DNA of 64,000 nucleotides from Pseudorhodobacter sp. MZDSW-24AT (GCF_002794355.1 NZ_PGOI01000013.1:1-64000); one strand, 5' to 3'; shown: positions 47,765-57,588, counted from the stretch's first letter. Numbers and translations: made by a program. Notes: generated by a model not told the origin, from the letters alone.

Positions 47765-49711
47765 TTAGTGGGCGTGCGCCTTACCCGCACCTTTCGGCAC
47801 GCGGATCGACTGGATCAGATCCTGCACGTCCTGCGGCGGAGCCTTGGTCATCATCGACACCAGATAGGCGCTCGCGAAGTTCAGGATCGCGCCAATCGGG
47901 CCAAAGGCTGCGGGCGAAATGCCCATCCAATGTGCGTCCGGGGTGTTCGGCAGCATGTTGGTGCCCGGGATGAAGAACCAGCCCAGATAGATGAAGATGT
48001 AGACGGCGGTCGAGACCAGACCGACGATCATCCCCACGATCGCGCCTTCCTTGGTGACGACGGTCGAGAAGATCCCCATCATCAGCACCGGGAAGATCGT
48101 CGCAGCTGCCAGACCGAAGGCCAAGGCCACCACCTGCGCGGCAAAGCCGGGCGGGTCAAGGCCAAGCCAGGTCGCCAGCACGATGGCAAAGGCCATCGAG
48201 ATGCGGGCTGCCAGCAGTTCGCCCTTTTCGCTGATATCGGGCTTCAAGGCGCCCTTGATCAGGTCGTGGCTGATGGCCGAGGAAATGGCCAGCAACAGGC
48301 CCGCTGCGGTGGACAAAGCCGCCGCCAGACCACCTGCCGCCACAAGTGCGATCACCCAACCCGGCAGAGCCGCGATTTCAGGGTTCGCAAGAACCATGAT
48401 GTCGTTGTTGACGGTGGTCAGCTCGTTGCCGACGATGCCCTGAGCCGCCAAAGACTGACCGCCCAAGTTGGTTTCAGCCAGAACCGCATCCCGTGCGGTG
48501 ATGGCGGCGGCAACGGCGGCTTCCAGCGGGGCCTTGTCCGCGTCGGCCGCAGCAGCAGCAAGCGCAGCATTGGCATCGGTCACGGCCTTGTTGGCAGCCA
48601 CCAGCGGCGCAGGCTCGTTGAAGTATTGGATCAGCCCGTCGCCGTTCTTGTCAGAGAACGCCAGAAGACCGGTCTTTTCCCAGTTGCGGATCCACGCCAG
48701 ATCCGGGTTGCTGTCGATTTCGGCGATAGACAGCGCAGGCGCGCTGAAGGTTTCGCCCTGAACCGCGCCGGGCCAGAAGGTGGTGGTGATGTTCAGACGC
48801 GCCATCGACCCGACTGCCGGAGCAACCGTGTAGAGCAGTGCGATGAACACCAGTGCCCAGCCCGCCGAGATCCGGGCGTCAGACACTTTGGCCACGGTGA
48901 AGAAGCGGATGATCACGTGCGGCAGACCCGCGGTGCCGATCATCAGCGACATGGTCACAAGGAACATGTTCAGCATGTTCGAGGTGTCAGCGGTATAGGC
49001 CGCAAACCCAAGGTCCGTCACCACCTGGTCAAGCTTGTCCAGGAAGTAGACATCGCCACCGCTTGGCGCATAGCCGCCGATCAGACCCAGCTGCGGAATG
49101 ACATTGCCCGTCAGGCTGAGCGAGATGAACAGCGCCGGCACCGTATAGGCGCAGATCAGCACCACATATTGTGCCACCTGCGTATAGGTGATGCCTTTCA
49201 TACCGCCGAACACGGCATAGGCGAACACCACTGCCGAACCGATCAGCAGACCGGTGGTGGTCGACACTTCAAGGAAGCGGGCAAAGGTCACGCCCACGCC
49301 CACCATCTGGCCGATGACGTAGGTGATCGAGATCACCAGAAGGCAGATCACCGCCACCATGCGGGCCGAGGTGGAATAGAAGCGGTCGCCCACGAATTCC
49401 GGCACGGTGAACTTGCCGAACTTGCGCAGATACGGGGCGAGCAGCAGGGCAAGCAGCACATAGCCGCCGGTCCAGCCCATCAGGAAGACCGAGTTGTTGT
49501 AACCGCCAAAGGCGATCAGACCGGCCATCGAGATGAACGAGGCCGCCGACATCCAGTCAGCCGCCGTTGCCATGCCGTTGACCACGGGGCCAACGCCTTG
49601 GCCTGCCGCGTAGAATTCGGCGGTGGACCCTGCACGGGCCCAGAACGCGATACCGAAATACAGCGCGAAAGACAGGCCGATGACGATAAGGTTAAGGGTA
49701 AACTGATCCAT
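47765..49711 (-). CDS. sodium:solute symporter (SLC5, VC_2705-type) with EF-hand-like loop
   Basis: This 648-residue protein has about 13 transmembrane helices and the SLC5 pattern ATAADWMSAASFISMAG, FVGDRFYSTSARMVA and GLPHVIIRFFTVAK. It co-occurs with DUF4212 just upstream, as typical for this subgroup, and probably imports a small carboxylate such as acetate with Na+ (inference from the acs context). One extramembrane loop contains DKNGDGLIQYFNE (residues 354-366), an EF-hand-like calcium loop, followed by an Ala-rich coiled segment to about 425. The fused kinase seen in CrbS-type homologues is absent. Confidence 0.92.
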   Translation of the reverse strand: MDQFTLNLIVIGLSFALYFGIAFWARAGSTAEFYAAGQGVGPVVNGMATAADWMSAASFISMAGLIAFGGYNNSVFLMGWTGGYVLLALLLAPYLRKFGKFTVPEFVGDRFYSTSARMVAVICLLVISITYVIGQMVGVGVTFARFLEVSTTTGLLIGSAVVFAYAVFGGMKGITYTQVAQYVVLICAYTVPALFISLSLTGNVIPQLGLIGGYAPSGGDVYFLDKLDQVVTDLGFAAYTADTSNMLNMFLVTMSLMIGTAGLPHVIIRFFTVAKVSDARISAGWALVFIALLYTVAPAVGSMARLNITTTFWPGAVQGETFSAPALSIAEIDSNPDLAWIRNWEKTGLLAFSDKNGDGLIQYFNEPAPLVAANKAVTDANAALAAAAADADKAPLEAAVAAAITARDAVLAETNLGGQSLAAQGIVGNELTTVNNDIMVLANPEIAALPGWVIALVAAGGLAAALSTAAGLLLAISSAISHDLIKGALKPDISEKGELLAARISMAFAIVLATWLGLDPPGFAAQVVALAFGLAAATIFPVLMMGIFSTVVTKEGAIVGMIVGLVSTAVYIFIYLGWFFIPGTNMLPNTPDAHWMGISPAAFGPIGAILNFASAYLVSMMTKAPPQDVQDLIQSIRVPKGAGKAHAH

Positions 49712-49723
49712 CTGCCCCCCCCC

Positions 49724-49981
49724 TTACTCGTCGACGCCGTGGTCGCGGTCGATCTTGTTCATCTTGGCCGCATAGGCAAAGATCAACACGAGGAACACGT
49801 AGATCGACCCGTTCTGGGCGAACCAGAAGCCAAGGTCAGCACCCCCGATCGAAATGCCCGAAAGCGCGGGCCGCAACAGAATACCGATACCGAACGAGCA
49901 GATGAACCAGATCGCGAGTGAGATATAGATCACGCGCAGGTTCGCGGCCCAATAGGCGCTGGACGATGATTTGTCCGCCAT
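49724..49981 (-). CDS. DUF4212 small membrane protein, symporter partner
   Basis: This 85-residue protein has two transmembrane segments (YISLAIWFICSFGIGILL and IYVFLVLIFAYAAKM) and the DUF4212 pattern YWAANLRVIYISL. It ends 12 bp before the symporter start. Such small subunits pair with SLC5 carriers, comparable to DUF485/ActP. A direct role in assembly or stability is an inference. Confidence 0.93.
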   Translation of the reverse strand: MADKSSSSAYWAANLRVIYISLAIWFICSFGIGILLRPALSGISIGGADLGFWFAQNGSIYVFLVLIFAYAAKMNKIDRDHGVDE

Positions 49982-50041
49982 GAAAGCAACTCCCTGAGTT
50001 TTTTCTCCACACCCGCACCCCCTCGGGATGCAGGCCTCCCC

Positions 50042-50713
50042 TTAGTGCGCCGTCACCTGCCCGATGATGGACCCAAGACGCCCCCGGATCGCGGCGATGT
50101 CACCCATCGCATCGATCCGCTCCAGCACGCCCTTGTCCGCGTAATAGGTGATCAGCGGTGCCGTCTGCGCATGATAGGCTTTCAGCCTTTCCCGCACGGT
50201 CTCGGCGTTATCGTCGGCCCGGCGCTTGAACGCCGTGCCGCCGCATTTGTCGCAAGTGCCCGCCACCGCGGGCTGCTTGAATTCATCATGATAACCTTCG
50301 CCGCAGCCGCCACAGGTGTAACGCCCTGCGACACGCCCGATCATGGCCTCGTCATCCACCTCCAGGCTGATGACGGCGTTCACCCGCTGCCCGGCCTCGG
50401 CCAAAAGACCGTCAAGCGCCACCGCCTGCCCATCGGTGCGCGGGAAACCGTCAAGGATGATGCCGCGCGCCACATCGGGCTGGCGCAGCCGGTCTTTCAG
50501 GATCGCCAGAACGATGGCATCGCTGACAAGCCCCCCGGCCTCCATCACCGCCTTGGCCTGCTGGCCCGCCGCACTCCCCGAGGCCGCAGCGGCGCGCAAC
50601 AGATCCCCGGTCGACAGCTGGACCAGACCGAAATCCTCTTCCAGCATCCGCGCTTGCGTGCCCTTGCCTGCCCCGGGCGGGCCCAGCAGGATCAGAACCA
50701 TCGGGGAGGTCAT
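50042..50713 (-). CDS. adk: adenylate kinase, zinc-binding LID type
   Basis: This protein of about 223 residues has the P-loop GPPGAGKGTQ, the AMP-binding LSTGDLLRAA, DGFPRTDGQA and a long LID with four Cys (CGGCGEGYHDEF and CDKCGG) for zinc. It converts AMP plus ATP into two ADP. It begins 14 bp after acs, and since acetyl-CoA synthetase releases AMP, this pairing makes metabolic sense. ATG 50713 is chosen, though an ATG 12 bp downstream (MVLILLG) is also possible. It may be a second copy besides the housekeeping adk usually found with ribosomal genes. Confidence 0.93.
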   Translation of the reverse strand: MTSPMVLILLGPPGAGKGTQARMLEEDFGLVQLSTGDLLRAAAASGSAAGQQAKAVMEAGGLVSDAIVLAILKDRLRQPDVARGIILDGFPRTDGQAVALDGLLAEAGQRVNAVISLEVDDEAMIGRVAGRYTCGGCGEGYHDEFKQPAVAGTCDKCGGTAFKRRADDNAETVRERLKAYHAQTAPLITYYADKGVLERIDAMGDIAAIRGRLGSIIGQVTAH

Positions 50714-50727
50714 GTCGCGCACCGCCC

Positions 50728-52692
50728 TCAGCCCCGGTTCATCCGGTTTTCGATCAGCTCATCCACCACCGACGGATCGGCCAGCGTCGAGGTGTCGCCC
50801 AAGGCCCCGAAGTCGTTCTCGGCGATCTTGCGCAGGATGCGCCGCATGATCTTGCCCGAACGGGTTTTCGGCAGACCCGGCGCCCATTGGATCAGATCCG
50901 GCTTGGCGATCGGACCAATCTCGGTGCGGACCCAAGCCTCCAGCTCCTTGCGCAACTCGGGCGTCGGATGGATGCCGTTCATCAAGGTCACATAGGCATA
51001 GATCCCCTGCCCCTTGATGTCATGCGGATAGCCCACCACCGCCGCCTCGGCCACGGCCTCATGCGCCACCAGCGCCGATTCCACCTCAGCCGTCCCCATC
51101 CGGTGGCCCGAGACGTTGATCACGTCATCCACCCGCCCGGTGATCCAGTAATCCCCATCCGCATCGCGGCGGCAGCCGTCACCGGTGAAGTAATAGCCGC
51201 GATACTGCGCGAAATAGGCCTCTTCGAACCGCGCGTGATCGCCCCACAGAGTGCGCATCATCCCCGGCCAAGCATCGGCGATGCACAAGACGCCTTCGGC
51301 GGCGGGCGCGGTCTGCACTTCGGCATTGGCCGGGTCCAGCACCACCGGCTTGATCCCGAAGAACGGCTTGGTGGCCGCACCGGGCTTTTGCGCAATCGCG
51401 CCGGGCAGCGGGGTGATCAGATGCCCGCCCGTCTCGGTCTGCCAGAACGTGTCCACGATCGGGCATTTCCCCTTGCCGACATGGGTGTTGTACCAGTTCC
51501 ACGCCTCGGGGTTGATCGGCTCGCCCACCGAACCCAAAAGCTTCAGCGACGACAGGTCATGCTTTTCCACCCATTCCGCACCCAGCCCCATCAGGCTGCG
51601 GATCGCAGTCGGCGCTGTGTAGAACTGGTTGACCTTGTGCTTGGCGCAAACCTCCCAGAAGCGCCCGGCATCGGGATAGGTCGGCACGCCCTCGAACATG
51701 ATCGTGGTCGCGCCATTCGCCAGCGGGCCATAGATGATGTAGCTGTGCCCCGTCACCCAACCCACATCGGCGGTGCACCAGAACACATCCCCATCATGGT
51801 AATCAAAGGTGTATTGATGCGTCATCGACGCATAGACCAGATAGCCGCCCGAGGTGTGCACCACCCCCTTCGGGCGCCCGGTAGACCCCGAGGTGTAAAG
51901 GATGAACAGCGGATCTTCCGCTCCCACCTCGACATAGGGGCAATAGGGCTTGGCGGCGGCCATTTCCGCCTTCACATCCACATCGCGCCCGTCGATCCAA
52001 GTGGTCTGGTCGCCGGTGTGCTTGACCACAAGGCATTTCACCCGGTCCGAGCAATCGAACAGCGCCTTGTCGGTGTTGGATTTCAGCGCCGTCTTCTTGC
52101 CGCCGCGCGGGGCGAAGTCGGCGGTGATCACCACCTTGGCGTCCGAGTCGTTGATCCGGTTGGCCAGCGCATCGGGCGAGAAGCCCGCAAACACCACCGA
52201 ATGAATGGCCCCGATCCGCGCGCAGGCCAGCATCGCATAGGCCGCCTCGGGGATCATCGGCAGATACAGCACCACGCGGTCGCCTTTGGTCACGCCCTGC
52301 GCCTTGAGCACATTCGCCATCCGCGAGGTGTTTTCCAGCAACTGGCGATAGGTGATGTGCTGCGCCGGTGTCTTCGGATCATCCGGCTCCCAGATGATCG
52401 CGGTCTGATCGGCCCGCGTCAGCATATGGCGGTCGATGCAATTGGCGCTGACGTTCAGCGTGCCATCCTCGAACCATTTGATCGAGACATCACCGAAATC
52501 GAACCGCGTGTTCTTCACCTTGGTGAACGGCTTGATCCAATCCACCCGCTGCGCCTCAGCGGCCCAAAAGGCATCCGGATCGCTGACAGAGGCTTCATAC
52601 ATCCGCGCATAGCCTTCGGCATCCACATGTGCCTTGGCGATGAAATCGGGCGAAGCGGTGTAAACGCCCGATGCTGAAGCCTGATCTGTCAT
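50728..52692 (-). CDS. acs: acetyl-CoA synthetase (AMP-forming)
   Basis: This 654-residue adenylate-forming enzyme activates acetate to acetyl-CoA. Core motifs are [15 protein letters not shown] (P-loop), [33 protein letters not shown] and the acetylation-controlled Lys in [19 protein letters not shown] precedes ATG 52692, and the in-frame start at 52719 is rejected. It heads the minus-strand block acs-adk-DUF4212-symporter-DUF294-membrane protein-RR-exonuclease. A 353-bp AT-rich upstream region likely carries its control elements. Confidence 0.96.
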   Translation of the reverse strand: MTDQASASGVYTASPDFIAKAHVDAEGYARMYEASVSDPDAFWAAEAQRVDWIKPFTKVKNTRFDFGDVSIKWFEDGTLNVSANCIDRHMLTRADQTAIIWEPDDPKTPAQHITYRQLLENTSRMANVLKAQGVTKGDRVVLYLPMIPEAAYAMLACARIGAIHSVVFAGFSPDALANRINDSDAKVVITADFAPRGGKKTALKSNTDKALFDCSDRVKCLVVKHTGDQTTWIDGRDVDVKAEMAAAKPYCPYVEVGAEDPLFILYTSGSTGRPKGVVHTSGGYLVYASMTHQYTFDYHDGDVFWCTADVGWVTGHSYIIYGPLANGATTIMFEGVPTYPDAGRFWEVCAKHKVNQFYTAPTAIRSLMGLGAEWVEKHDLSSLKLLGSVGEPINPEAWNWYNTHVGKGKCPIVDTFWQTETGGHLITPLPGAIAQKPGAATKPFFGIKPVVLDPANAEVQTAPAAEGVLCIADAWPGMMRTLWGDHARFEEAYFAQYRGYYFTGDGCRRDADGDYWITGRVDDVINVSGHRMGTAEVESALVAHEAVAEAAVVGYPHDIKGQGIYAYVTLMNGIHPTPELRKELEAWVRTEIGPIAKPDLIQWAPGLPKTRSGKIMRRILRKIAENDFGALGDTSTLADPSVVDELIENRMNRG

Positions 52693-53045
52693 ATCTTGTC
52701 TCCTCTTCGCAGGCCGCAACCGACCCGTTCCTTGCAGGCTTGGCGCATGCGATCCGCACCCAAAGCCGCCCTCTACCCGTAATCAGTCTACTCCTTGGTC
52801 AATTTTAATGTAACCCCTTTTGTTAAATGGATATTTCTGTAAATTAGTTTTCCAAATACATGTCAAAAATGTAAATTCCAGAAAATTTGCAGAAATTTGA
52901 CAAGGCTTTTCAAAGTCCTGCCAGATCACGGGGCGGTGATCGGCGCAGGACGGAGCCACGCAGGCAAAAGAGGGGTTTCAGAGACCGGTTTACGCGGCGT
53001 CCGGGCGGAAAACCTCACCGCCTTGCGTTCCGAATCATGCTGGCG
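52693..53045. other. acs upstream region without genes
   Basis: No credible gene is present. About 52790-52910 is markedly AT-rich and, read towards acs, contains several similar TTTACA/TTTCTG words and a TTGACA, so it probably holds the acs promoter and activator sites. The half next to the SulP gene is GC-rich and shows no convincing terminator with T-run. No GTGATCAC site occurs here. Confidence 0.5.
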
Positions 53046-54701
53046 CTAACGGGCGGCCTCTGCCGCATCGACACTGTCAAGATCGGGCAGAAAGCTCACC
53101 AACGGCGCACGCGCCCCTTGCGCCATCAGCGCCCGGCGCACCTCAGGCCGCGCGCCGATCAGATAAAGCTGCCCGCCTTTGCGCGCCACCTTATGCGCCA
53201 AAAGCTCAAAGGACCGCGCGCCCGAGGAATCGACGAAAGGCACATCGCTGAAATCCACCACAAAGGCGCGCGGATACTCCGCGATCCGGTCCAGCACACC
53301 GCCCAACCGCGCCGCCGCGCCAAAGAAATAAGGCCCCCGCAAGCGATAGACCACACGGTTCCGGTTGGCGCCATCAGTGGGTGCCACCTCCGGGGTCTCG
53401 GCCGTCTCCACCTCGGCCGTCTCCGACATCCGCCGGATGAACACCAGCCCCCCCAAGGCAAAGCCCACGATGATGCCTTCGGTCAGGTCGCGGAAAACCA
53501 CCAGCAGGAAGGTCACCACCACCACCATCGCATCCCCTTTCGAGGATTTCAGCAGCCCCCAGAATTCCTCTTTCTCGGCCATGTTCCATGCGACAACGGC
53601 CAGCAACCCCGCCAACGCCGCCAAGGGGATAAAGGCCGCCAGCGGCGCCGCGACCAGCATGAAGGCCAGAACGAACAGCGCATGCAGCATCCCCGACACC
53701 GGCCCCCGGCTGCCCGCCCGCACATTCGTCGCCGTGCGGGCAATCGTGCCCGTCACGCAGAACCCACCAAACAAGGCCGACCCCATATTGGCCACCCCTT
53801 GCGCCACCAACTCGGCATTGCTGCGGTGCTGGCGTCCGCTCATGCCATCCGCGACAACCGCCGAAAGCAGCGATTCAATCGCCCCCAGCAGGGTAAAGCT
53901 GATCGCAAAGGGCAAGGCCGCCAACAGCGCCTCGGCGCTGAGCATGGGCAGGGCGGGCAAAGGCGGCAAACGCGGCAAAGCCCCAAAGCGCGACCCGATG
54001 GTCTCGACCGGCAGCCCCGTCACCGCCACGCCCGCCGCCGCCACGACTATGGCAATCAACAGGCTTGGCCAACCCGGCCGCAAGCGCTTCAGCCCAAGGA
54101 TCAGCGCAATGGTCGCCACAGCCACCGCAACGGCAGCGGCAGAGGCCGTGCCGCGCGCGGCCCAAAGCGCGCTGACCTTTTGCAGGATCTCGGCCGGTTC
54201 CTGTGAAGGAAGCGTCAGCCCGAACAGATCCTTCATCTGGCTGGCAAAGATGATCACCGCGATCCCTGCGGTAAAGCCCACGGTCACCGGATAGGGGATG
54301 AACTTGATATAGGTGCCCAACCGCAGCGCCCCCGCCGCCACCAGAAACAGGCCCGACAGAAACGTAGCCAGAATCAGCCCCTGAAGGCCGATCTGCATGA
54401 CGCAGGCAGACACCAGCACGATAAAGGCCCCCGCAGGTCCGCCGATCTGAAAGCGGCTTCCCCCCAAGGCCGAGACCAGAAACCCTCCGATGATCGTGGT
54501 GTAAAGTCCCCGCTCCGGCCCCACGCCGCTTGCAATGGCAATCGCCATCGACAGCGGCAAAGCGACGATCGCCACCGTCAGCCCCGCCAGCACATCCGCC
54601 CGGAAATCCTGCGCGGAATAGCCTTCGCGCACCACCGTCACCAGTTTCGGAAGAAACTCGGATGCCTGCTCGCGGCCCCTGTTGTGTGGCATGCTCGTCA
54701 T
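53046..54701 (-). CDS. SulP family anion transporter with STAS domain
   Basis: This 551-residue protein has a SulP transport core (about 10-12 helices, GLTVAIVALPLSMAIAIASG, GGSRFQIGGPAGAFIV, the AESLLSAVVADG-like AIESLLSAVVADGMSG) and a C-terminal STAS domain (about 425-535, FVVDFSDVPFVDSSGARSFE). SulP proteins carry sulfate, bicarbonate or dicarboxylates, and the substrate is not clear. ATG 54701 is chosen, since the frame to 54782 overlaps the divergent gene's start. It lies next to, but is not clearly part of, the acs block. Confidence 0.92.
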   Translation of the reverse strand: MTSMPHNRGREQASEFLPKLVTVVREGYSAQDFRADVLAGLTVAIVALPLSMAIAIASGVGPERGLYTTIIGGFLVSALGGSRFQIGGPAGAFIVLVSACVMQIGLQGLILATFLSGLFLVAAGALRLGTYIKFIPYPVTVGFTAGIAVIIFASQMKDLFGLTLPSQEPAEILQKVSALWAARGTASAAAVAVAVATIALILGLKRLRPGWPSLLIAIVVAAAGVAVTGLPVETIGSRFGALPRLPPLPALPMLSAEALLAALPFAISFTLLGAIESLLSAVVADGMSGRQHRSNAELVAQGVANMGSALFGGFCVTGTIARTATNVRAGSRGPVSGMLHALFVLAFMLVAAPLAAFIPLAALAGLLAVVAWNMAEKEEFWGLLKSSKGDAMVVVVTFLLVVFRDLTEGIIVGFALGGLVFIRRMSETAEVETAETPEVAPTDGANRNRVVYRLRGPYFFGAAARLGGVLDRIAEYPRAFVVDFSDVPFVDSSGARSFELLAHKVARKGGQLYLIGARPEVRRALMAQGARAPLVSFLPDLDSVDAAEAAR

Positions 54702-54774
54702 GATGTCGCCCGGTCCCTTGCCTCTGGCAGTCAAGCGCCGCACAAAGCCCTGTGTCAACCGCCTTGGAGAGCCC

Positions 54775-55260
54775 ATGCCCACCCGACCCGATCCCGTGGC
54801 CCCGGCAGATGAAGATGCCCGTCAGCAGGCGCGGCAATTGCTGGCCGCGTCCCATGCGGCCTTGGCCTACACCGACGCGCAGACCGGCACCCCGGGGATC
54901 AGCCGCATCGCCTTTGGCCGCGCGCCAGACGGCGGCCCGATGACGCTGATCTCGGCCCTTGCGCCGCACAGCGCCGCCTTGCGCGCGCAGCCCGCCTGCG
55001 CCGTCCTTCTGGGAGAGCCGGGGGCCAAAGGCGACCCGCTGACCCACCCCCGCCTGATGCTGCAAGCCCGGGCCGAATTCATCGCGCCCGACGCCGCCGA
55101 GCGCCCCGCCTTGCGCGACCATTGGCTCGCCCATCACCCCAAGGCCAAGCTGTATATCGATTTTGCCGATTTTGCGCTTGTCCGCCTCGTGCCGGTCGCG
55201 GCCTTGCTCAACGGCGGCTTCGGGCGGGCCTTCCGCCTGCTGCCCGAAGATCTGGCCTAG
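54775..55260 (+). CDS. pyridoxamine 5'-phosphate oxidase-fold (HugZ-like) protein
   Basis: This 161-residue protein has the split-barrel flavin-binding pattern LLAASHAALAYTDAQTGTPGISRI, a central LISALAPHSAALRAQPACAVLL and AKLYIDFADFALVRL near the C-terminus, as in HugZ-type heme-utilisation or PNPOx-like proteins. TTGGAGA precedes ATG 54775. It is divergent from the SulP gene. The substrate or cofactor (FMN or heme) is not resolved. Confidence 0.85.
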   Translation: MPTRPDPVAPADEDARQQARQLLAASHAALAYTDAQTGTPGISRIAFGRAPDGGPMTLISALAPHSAALRAQPACAVLLGEPGAKGDPLTHPRLMLQARAEFIAPDAAERPALRDHWLAHHPKAKLYIDFADFALVRLVPVAALLNGGFGRAFRLLPEDLA

Positions 55261-55299
55261 CGGCACAAGGGGCGGCCCGGCGCCGCCCCTGCCCCCTTC

Positions 55300-57588
55300 T
55301 CACGTCGGGTTGTCGCAGCGCAAGGTGGCCAGCACCTTGCCCTTCACCGCCGCAGGCCAGCGCAGATGCACCAGATTGCGCGCCGTGCCTTGCTCGTTGA
55401 GCACAAAGGGCATCGCATATTGCGCCACATCCGCCGCCGTGGTGATCGCCCCTTCTGCCACCAGACTTTGGGTGTTGCGCACCCGCGCGCCAAACGGCAT
55501 GAACGCCCCGCCCTCCACCACCCATGTATCGGCGGCCGTATTTTGCGTGTGCAAAAGGGTCAGCGGATTCATCACGATCTGCGACACCCCGTTGAACACA
55601 TTCCCCGTAAAGTTCACATTGCGAAAGCGGCTGAAATCCAGCGTGCCATGCGTGGTGTCCACCGCCTCCACCCGATCCACCGCCCCATTGATGGTGCGAA
55701 AGGTATTGTCCGAAACCGTCAGCCCCTGAACGAACTGGCCCGACCCTTTCGGCGCAATGACAATCCAGCGGAACCACGGCGCGACATCGCTGGCAAAGAA
55801 ATGGTTCGCCGCGATCGAGACATTGCCAAAGCTGAAGCCGGTCGTGAAATCCGGGTCGGCGTCATGCTCATTCGACCATTCGATAAAGCAGTTGTCGACA
55901 TAATTGCCCGTAAAGGTCAGGCGCGGATTGGTCTGCGTCACGATCAGCCCGGCACGCCGCAGGCCCGCCGCCGCGCTGTCGCCTTGGAAGAAATGGTTGC
56001 CGCTGATCAGGTGCCCCCCGCCGTTCGCCACCATGAAATGCGCAAAGCGCACCACCCGGTTTGACCGGATCTTCGCGTCATTCGCATTGATGTTCAGCGC
56101 GATGGAGCTGCGATCCTGCGCCAGCATCGCTTGCTCATTCGACCAGAACTGGCACCCGTCGACGATCAGGCCCTGACAGCCCGATCCGATCGAGGTGATG
56201 CCACGATCCTTCGGGCGGTTGAACACGCAATCCCCGATCCGCAAGGTCAGGCCGATGCGCGGCAGCATGATCCCGGAACACAGACCGTTGCAGTTCAGGT
56301 CCATCCGGTCGATCTCGAAGCGCGACAGATCCTCGAACCCCGAGAAATCCAGCAGATACTTATAGCGCGTAAAGGTCAGCGTGCGCGTGCCCGCCCCGCC
56401 CCACAGCGGCTGGCTCAGCGTCAGCGTGCCGGTGCCGATGTTCTTGGCCACCACATAGACTTCGCGCCCCACACCCGGGCCGCTCACCCGCGCGCCCAGC
56501 GGGATGGTGGAAACACTGGCCACCGCTGTCAGCTGCAACGGGGCAGAGGGGCTATAGGTCGCGCTCGCCGTGACCACCCCATCATCCCAGCCCGGACCGG
56601 CCACCGCGTTCAGCTGCCCATTGGTCAGAAAGCGGCGCTGCGCAAAAGTCGTGAGCCCCGCAATCGCCGCCACGTCCAAAGGCTCCACCAGATCCACCCG
56701 GCGGTCCGAAAGGTCCAGCGCCACATGGTCGGTGAAATAGAACAAGGCCTGCAATGCCTTGCGAAATCCCAGCAATTCGTTGCCAAAGGCACTGGTGTAG
56801 CTGTCCAGATCATAATTGCGCGTCAAGGCCAGCCGCACCTCGTCGGGTTGCACCAGAGTGCCCTGAAAGCGGATCGGGTTGTTGATCGTCAGGTTCCCCG
56901 CAATCCGGTAGGTCCCCGCCGGAACCGTGATCGTGCGGCCTTGCGCGGCACTGTCCGCCGCGGCAAAGGCCGCGGTGTCATCCGCCACCCCATCGCCGCG
57001 CGCGCCAAAATCGCGCACATCCACCGCGTCGAAAATGTCGCGCAGGTAAATCCCGGTGATGTCCTCGATCTCGATGTCGTCGATGCGCACCACGCCCCCG
57101 TTCGGCCCGGTCAGATCCAGACCGATATGGCCATAGGCCGCCGTCGCGCCCCAAGCCATCGTCACCCCGCCCCGGTTGCCCGCGCCGATGATCGCCGTCA
57201 CCTCAACCACTTGCCCATATTGCGTCAGTGCCACCGAAGGCCCCGACTGCACGACCCCCGGCACGTTGCTGCCATTCGACCGCCCGGCCCAGCCTGCGAT
57301 CCGCACCGAAGGCAAGGCGCCCGACACACATTTCACCCGCACCGTGACGCGCAGATACAGCCCCGGCTGCATCGGAATCTGCTGGAAACAGCGCAACTTC
57401 TGCGTCGCCGAGGTCTTTTGCAACTCCAGCGCGCCGCCGAAATCCTGATCCGCAGGCACAAAGGCGGCATTGGCTTGGTCCGCATAGGACCCCTGCCCCG
57501 GCACACCATCCTCACGCGACCACAGGTTCAGCCCCGCAGAGAAGGCAGGCGGCATCAGCACCAGCCCGTCGGTAATCGCCTTGTTCAT
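55300..57588 (-). CDS. right-handed parallel beta-helix protein (pectate-lyase superfamily type)
   Basis: This 762-residue protein has an N-terminal beta-sandwich carbohydrate-module-like part (about 1-180), then the pectate-lyase-3 entry motif DVRDFGARGDGVADDTAAF near residue 190 and a long series of beta-helix rungs with Asn-rich turns (for example GDCVFNRPKDRG, SDNTFRTING). There is no signal peptide, so export may use a non-classical route or the protein may be phage-tail-like. ATG 57588 is used. It lies 90 bp after a glycosyltransferase gene on the same strand, suggesting a link to surface polysaccharide. Confidence 0.78.
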   Translation of the reverse strand: MNKAITDGLVLMPPAFSAGLNLWSREDGVPGQGSYADQANAAFVPADQDFGGALELQKTSATQKLRCFQQIPMQPGLYLRVTVRVKCVSGALPSVRIAGWAGRSNGSNVPGVVQSGPSVALTQYGQVVEVTAIIGAGNRGGVTMAWGATAAYGHIGLDLTGPNGGVVRIDDIEIEDITGIYLRDIFDAVDVRDFGARGDGVADDTAAFAAADSAAQGRTITVPAGTYRIAGNLTINNPIRFQGTLVQPDEVRLALTRNYDLDSYTSAFGNELLGFRKALQALFYFTDHVALDLSDRRVDLVEPLDVAAIAGLTTFAQRRFLTNGQLNAVAGPGWDDGVVTASATYSPSAPLQLTAVASVSTIPLGARVSGPGVGREVYVVAKNIGTGTLTLSQPLWGGAGTRTLTFTRYKYLLDFSGFEDLSRFEIDRMDLNCNGLCSGIMLPRIGLTLRIGDCVFNRPKDRGITSIGSGCQGLIVDGCQFWSNEQAMLAQDRSSIALNINANDAKIRSNRVVRFAHFMVANGGGHLISGNHFFQGDSAAAGLRRAGLIVTQTNPRLTFTGNYVDNCFIEWSNEHDADPDFTTGFSFGNVSIAANHFFASDVAPWFRWIVIAPKGSGQFVQGLTVSDNTFRTINGAVDRVEAVDTTHGTLDFSRFRNVNFTGNVFNGVSQIVMNPLTLLHTQNTAADTWVVEGGAFMPFGARVRNTQSLVAEGAITTAADVAQYAMPFVLNEQGTARNLVHLRWPAAVKGKVLATLRCDNPT

